A DNA stretch of 64,000 nt from Clytia hemisphaerica. Taxonomy: Eukaryota > Cnidaria > Hydrozoa > Leptothecata > Clytiidae. Shown one piece after another: positions 59,612-64,000 of this stretch. Both the position numbers and the translations under genes were made by a program. The notes beneath the pieces are model-generated. The model did no database searches. It saw only the letters and a list, made by a program, of their open reading frames with translations, and had not been told where the DNA came from. Position 1 is the first letter of the stretch, and the number at the start of each line of letters is the position of its first letter. The stretch covers positions 62,001 through 126,000 of the forward strand of contig CACVBU010001120.1 in assembly GCA_902728285.1 (NCBI GenBank), given 5' to 3'.

Positions 59612-60973
59612 TTATAAAAATGAAGAAACGTTTGAATGGGGTGGTTGCTTCAAGCCAATCATTTTACAAAACCTGTTACAAACATGCCCTTCCATAAACA
59701 TATCAATGGCAGCCTTAGAAAGATTGCCTAAATTGAAGTTTAAACGACTCTGTTGTATGGCATTTGAACTCGTAGCAATTTCTGGATCATAAAGCTTGTA
59801 GCCAGAACCCTGTATGTCGACAAGCATAAATTTTTCATTTGATTTTACATGAGAATAGTGTGCCAGACATTGGGCCTTCAACTCTCTTTCAAGGTTACTG
59901 GCATCACCATGGAGAATCTTTCCATCGTTATTAATAAATTTAACAAATTCACCGTCAACAAATTCTTCCACCATAACACAATCTTTCTCACCATTAGCTT
60001 TTACCATGGTGCCAAAATAAGCACGATTATATTCAAAGAATTCTCCAAAATCACCAGCAACATTCTTTTGAATGCACAATTTTTTCAAGCTTGATGCAAT
60101 ATTCTTTGCTAGAGCATGGGTCTGAATAGCCTTTTTTGCTAGTGTCTCCTTTGTTTCCTTCTCACAAACTACCTTGTTGACTTCTTCCATAGTTGTAATA
60201 ACTTGCGGTAGGAAGGTTTTCACAACAAATTTTTCTTTCGAAGATTGGTTGGTAGCTTCAAAAACCTCACGGAACCCACCTTTGGTCAAGGGAGTTTCTG
60301 ATAAATCAAATTTTTGGATTATTGGAAAAGACCATTCTTTGTTGACTAGGTTGATTTCCTGAATCTCAATTGTAACAGGAGGTTTTGCCATTGAAGAGAT
60401 TGCAGTTCCAAATTTCATCATGTCAGTTATTGACAAACTTTTAGGATATGACACAGGAGGGGGCCTAGGGGATAAAGCCTTTGACAATGTTGGTAATGCT
60501 GATGACGACAAGTCTTTCTTTGATTCATAAGGCTTTGGTCGAGATGGCATTTTGTCAAAATATTTTCCAATTGATATGGATGGAGTCATCGGGACAAATC
60601 TTACAAAAATTGTTTTGAAGTCTTTTATCTGTGTTATCTTAGTACACGATGGTCCATTTTGTCCTTGCAAAATATCACACTTTTCGTTTTCTTTCAATTG
60701 ATGTCGGAAATGAGAAGTACATGCATCAATTAAATTTTTAATAGACATGCTGTTGAAAGGAAAATTTACAAATTCTTTGGAGTCTTTTTTCTTGTATTTC
60801 ATAGCATCACCAGTGGGTTTGCTTGCCAGTAGCTGTACAACAAACTCACCCTCAGATACAATATTTGAGCCAAGGCCTGCACCAGGATCGCTCTTTGCAT
60901 TTTTAGTACTGCCTCCTTGTCTTTTGTTTTTCAATGCTTGTGCACGTTCTTTCCATAACCTTTTGTCAGCCAT
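59612..60973 (-). CDS. Alpha-kinase (atypical Ser/Thr protein kinase), 453 aa
   Basis: Residues about 215-442 form an alpha-kinase (MHCK/EF2K-type) domain: GGFREVF (232-238), VVKTF with the ATP-binding Lys252, MVEEFVDGEFVKF (334-346), AHYSH (371-375), VDIQGSGYKLYDPEI (385-399, catalytic Asp386, Asp396), LGNLSKAAI (415-423) and the zinc-binding H430/C432/C436 in GHVCNRFC. All key positions seem present, so it is probably active. The N-terminal 200 residues are basic, then Pro/Ser-rich, and unrecognised. The reading frame is uninterrupted, and TTTTTTAG sits directly before the ATG, indicating a 5' untranslated exon upstream. The gene lies wholly inside the transposon, converging with its integrase. 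A kinase is not needed for transposition, so cargo or host manipulation is possible. Confidence 0.88.
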   Translation of the reverse strand: MADKRLWKERAQALKNKRQGGSTKNAKSDPGAGLGSNIVSEGEFVVQLLASKPTGDAMKYKKKDSKEFVNFPFNSMSIKNLIDACTSHFRHQLKENEKCDILQGQNGPSCTKITQIKDFKTIFVRFVPMTPSISIGKYFDKMPSRPKPYESKKDLSSSALPTLSKALSPRPPPVSYPKSLSITDMMKFGTAISSMAKPPVTIEIQEINLVNKEWSFPIIQKFDLSETPLTKGGFREVFEATNQSSKEKFVVKTFLPQVITTMEEVNKVVCEKETKETLAKKAIQTHALAKNIASSLKKLCIQKNVAGDFGEFFEYNRAYFGTMVKANGEKDCVMVEEFVDGEFVKFINNDGKILHGDASNLERELKAQCLAHYSHVKSNEKFMLVDIQGSGYKLYDPEIATSSNAIQQSRLNFNLGNLSKAAIDMFMEGHVCNRFCKMIGLKQPPHSNVSSFL

Positions 60974-61029
60974 CTAAAAAATCGAAAAAGTGAATGAATT
61001 TACATTTTTCTTCAAATTTCTTGCTCAAA

Positions 61030-61185
61030 TACCATGGTAATTATGTCCCTTGAGACATTTAAAATGATTTTTTTTCATGAATAGAGGGCAGTTTTAAAAA
61101 AACCTCTACTGGGAGTTATCACCATGGCAATAATTTCAAAACAATACAAGTGATGTTCGTAACACGTAATTTATGAAAAGGTCTA
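61030..61185. mobile_element. Decayed MITE, relative of 32,826-33,009
   Basis: It shares TGTCCCTTGAGACATT, CAAGTGATGTTCGTAA and ACGTAATTTATGAAA with the element at 32.8 kb; its left end is lost or diverged. It lies in the presumed 5' intron of the kinase gene. Confidence 0.6.
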
Positions 61186-61199
61186 TAATAATATCAGTT

Positions 61200-62198
61200 G
61201 ACTCTGGTCGACTAAATTACTTTGAGCATACAAACTTTTTATCAAGCAGAAACTCTTGCGAAAAACACCATAATTTGCAAATGAACTATTTTACCTATTA
61301 TTTTATAACTTGTAGTAATTTAACACAACTTGACTGAGTGTAGATATTTTAACTACTTAGTCTTTTAGCATTTTCTTCAGGAAATTTAAAAATGTTTTCT
61401 TCATACTACTCTTTTTTTATAAGAATCAGCAATTTTTTATGGAGGCTTAACCGTTCTTATTTTTAGACACATTATTGACACTTATTTTTGATAGAATTAT
61501 TCTATAACTTCTATTATAAAGAAAGAACAATGCTAAAAAATGCTAAGAAATAGGAGTACTTTTAGAACAACCCCCAGGCCTTCCACATAGTACTACACAC
61601 TAAGGGGGAAGGGGAGGGTCGATCAAAAATGTATACACAAAAACAATTTTTGGCCCTTTTTGCATGTAAAATTGGGTTAAATAAAGAATGAATAGAGTGA
61701 ATTGTTACCCTGTTCTCGTGAAATTCTGCAAATAGTAAATAGAACACGAAGACTCTGGGATAAGGTGTACATATCTGCTGAATGCTTAATGGGACACTTA
61801 TCTCACCAGACGATTTGTGCTTTAATTTTTTAGGTGGGGGGGGGGGCTTAATGGAAAAAGTACGTACTAACCAGCAGGGGGTATTGGCAAATACACAACG
61901 CTTGCGTACATTGAGGGAAGGGGTACTCAATTTTTGACATCTTAGGACAGCCCCCCCCCTCCTTTAGCCTGGAATGGTGTATTTTCAAGCAAATTAAGGG
62001 TCAAAATAGTTTAGAGAAAAAAGTCTAAAATGCCTCAACTTTCAGGATGATAGCAATTTGAGCTGAAATTTCCAAAGAACAGCCAAGCACAACAAACAAG
62101 TGGGGATTGTCAGGCTAGAACACTTCTTTCTGACACTCTCCTTCACACTTCATCATACAATTGTTCCTCTCTGTTATGTGAGACTGTGAAAAACTTAC
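61200..62198. other. Non-coding interior of the transposon
   Basis: Presumed first intron of the kinase gene. It holds a fragment like the tail of the 144-bp core repeats (TTTTATAAGAATCAGCAA, about 61,415) and C/G-rich low-complexity stretches (61,560-61,970). The minus-strand frame 61,562-61,930 has no recognised motif. Confidence 0.5.
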
Positions 62199-62295
62199 CT
62201 TCGAGTCTGTCTTCTTCAACCAGTTGGCCAGAGGGAAAGAAACGTGCATATGTGCAAAGAAAATTTGCAGAGCGGAATCGGGAAATCGAGAAATG
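62199..62295 (-). other. Likely 5' untranslated exon of the alpha-kinase gene
   Basis: The minus strand reads GACTCGAAG followed by GTAAGTTTTTCAC, a strong donor at 62,198. It would splice to the acceptor directly before the kinase ATG (60,974). The exon start is unknown, but it must lie in or beside the right inverted repeat, implying that the transposon end supplies the promoter. Confidence 0.45.
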
Positions 62296-62583
62296 AGGTT
62301 TTAATCAATAGCCAAAGTGTTTTGAGCAATGGCCAAAAGTTCAAATCGATTTGACTTTTAAAAAAATTGAAAACAAAATCGATTTGAACTTGAATGATAA
62401 TATTAATTGATTGTATTGTAATTTTAATTCGATCGCAAAATTGTTTTCAATCTGAATCTGATTCGCTTTTAATCTTAAATTGAATTACTTTTTTGTTTGT
62501 TTGTAGAATGAGAAAAAAATTATCTTTTAATGTGAAAATTGAAAAAAAATCATTTGGCAGCGCTCGGCCACCATAAACCTGTA

Positions 62584-63514
62584 TTTTGTAACTGACTAAC
62601 TTTTGAAATAATAATGTCACTAGCAACCGACGTTATTCGTATGAGTTAAACCTTCACATCGGCCTCTCAAATCCTTGAATAATGTCCTAGTTCAAGTATA
62701 TAAACTTTTGCATGAATTAGTATAGGAAGAGTGCATTATGAGAAAAGAAAACCACAAAACATTCAATTAAGAGACATCGTTGATAACTCGTTTGTGAAGC
62801 CCTTCTATAAAACAAAATCCTAAAGAAACATCACAGAAACATCAAACGATCACTTTATAATGACAATATCATCCCACACTTAATCAAACATGAAACTATT
62901 ATCACTAACAAGCATATCTTATTAATGTCTTATTAAAAAAATGCTGCCAAAGCACATTTCAAATCTCGTATAACATTCAGCAAGGGAATCACACTTAACA
63001 CATCATGAGTCAAATTCTTTGAAATCATATTTCATTCCGCTAAATACTCAATCTTTAAGTATTGCATAGTTAATCAATTCTATATTTAGCGAAATAAAAA
63101 ACTTAGATCAGCATTTTTAAGACGAACAATCGATGAGAAATGATCGACTAGTAATCATTGCTACTACACTTCGACCCACTGGTTTAAAAGCTCAATCATA
63201 AAGAGAGCGAAATAATTTGCAATATGAAATGAAAAGCCGAGATGATTCCATACTCTGAGCATTATCTTTATATCTTTCCTGTAGCGATGAGGTCTAGTAT
63301 TTTTAATTTCGCTTAGAGAAAGTATTACGATAGCCTTTCTGCGGCGGCGGCGGTGTCATCGGAAAAAAAATTAGAAAACGAAAGTGCTTGATACGGTGGA
63401 CGAACTCACTAAATTTAATTTACAAATTACACGCTCGTATAACCACGGACGCGGGTTTTCTTTGGATTACGTCATATATCTTTGTGTCTTTAGCTCCACA
63501 GTTTTGATTTTTTC
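62584..63514. other. Intergenic, no gene seen
   Basis: AT-rich DNA with no recognisable exon or element; a short GGC run lies near 63,340. The frame 63,384-63,566 runs into the satellite and is not supported. Confidence 0.5.
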
Positions 63515-64000
63515 TTTATTTTCTTATAAGCATATACTTTATAAGAATCAAATCAATAACTCTTGATAGACGGTAATATACCTTTCGGTAATTAGTTCTT
63601 ACAAAGTAAACAAGGGATGACGCACAATATGAGCTTACTTATTTTTCTTATAAGCATATAATTTATAAGAATCCAATCAATAACTCATGATAGACGGTGA
63701 TATACCTTTCGGTAATTAGTTCTTACAAAGTAAACAAAGTGAGCATATTTATTTTTCTTATAAGCATATACTTTATAAGAATCAAATCAATAACTCTTGA
63801 TAGACGGTGATATACCTTTCGGTAATTAGTTCTTACAAAGTAAACAAAGTATGGCGCACAATATGGTTATATTTATTTTTCTTAAAAGCATATACTTTAT
63901 AAGAATCAAATCAATAAATCTTGATAGACGGTGATATACCTTTCGGTAATTAGTTCTTACAAAGTAAACAAAGTATGGCGCACAATATGGGCATATTTAT
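63515..64000. repeat. Satellite family B array, truncated by window end
   Basis: Four copies of a roughly 110-126-bp monomer (TAAGAATCAAATCAATAACT, TATACCTTTCGGTAATTAGT, CTTACAAAGTAAACAA), more alike than the copies at 14,751-15,440 and in the same orientation. The array continues past the end. Confidence 0.92.

Larger units (their letters stand above)
56885..62573. mobile_element. Complete 5.7-kb DNA transposon: integrase-type transposase plus alpha-kinase cargo
   Basis: The ends TGGTGGCCGAGCGCTGCCAA (56,885) and its complement (to 62,573) open long inverted repeats, 56,885 to about 57,105 and about 62,310 to 62,573. Each repeat closes inward with a shared CTTTTGGCYATTGCTCAAAA block. TAAACCTGTA is repeated exactly outside both ends (56,875-56,884, 62,574-62,583), a perfect 10-bp target duplication. 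Inside lie a four-exon integrase gene (plus) and an intronless-ORF alpha-kinase gene (minus), converging, both intact. A smaller MITE relic (61,030-61,185) and GC-rich repeat DNA (61,560-61,970) sit between kinase and right end. Exact ends and intact genes suggest recent activity. Confidence 0.82.

Noticed and set aside
54577-62583. A single larger element also containing the ubiquitin-like gene
   Set aside because: The inverted repeats and the 10-bp duplication close at 56,875-56,885, leaving that gene outside; no second set of ends was found around it.

Overview
The window is nuclear DNA of an animal. Genes have short exons and many introns with canonical GT/AG borders, there is a eukaryotic tRNA-Pro, and intergenic DNA is AT-rich and packed with short inverted-repeat transposons, fold-back elements and satellite DNA. 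Repeat style and gene content fit a marine invertebrate, perhaps a cnidarian, but nothing here fixes the species.

Layout. 1-7.9 kb is intergenic DNA with at least five small transposon-like elements. 7.9-27.06 kb is one minus-strand gene that I assembled from nine exons whose reading phases all agree. It encodes a 279-residue single-pass membrane protein with a signal peptide and a C-terminal PDZ-ligand-like ESLI. Its 14.7-kb first intron holds nearly all the satellite DNA: two arrays of one 137-bp monomer in opposite orientations (12.6-14.75 kb and 16.25-26.33 kb), separated by two other tandem families. 27-42 kb is gene-poor apart from a tRNA-Pro(CGG) at 39.0 kb, and is full of nested elements, some datable by insertion order. 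42.14-51.91 kb (minus) is the C-terminal half of nucleoporin NUP133 in nineteen recovered exons. 52.6-53.3 kb is an unrecognised, broken coding relic. 54.58-56.72 kb (minus) is an intronless gene for a 712-residue chain of ubiquitin-like folds. 56.885-62.573 kb is a complete DNA transposon. The window ends inside a further satellite array (63.5-64.0 kb) related to the one in the long intron.

The most notable object is the 5.7-kb transposon. It has terminal inverted repeats of roughly 220-260 bp, a perfect 10-bp target duplication, an intact four-exon integrase-type transposase with an IS3-like helix-turn-helix (plus strand), and an intact alpha-kinase gene (minus strand). The likely 5' untranslated exon of the kinase lies just inside the right inverted repeat, so the kinase looks like true cargo. 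I do not know a described family with this combination.

Identifications rest on reading motifs and on splice-phase consistency. No database search was possible.
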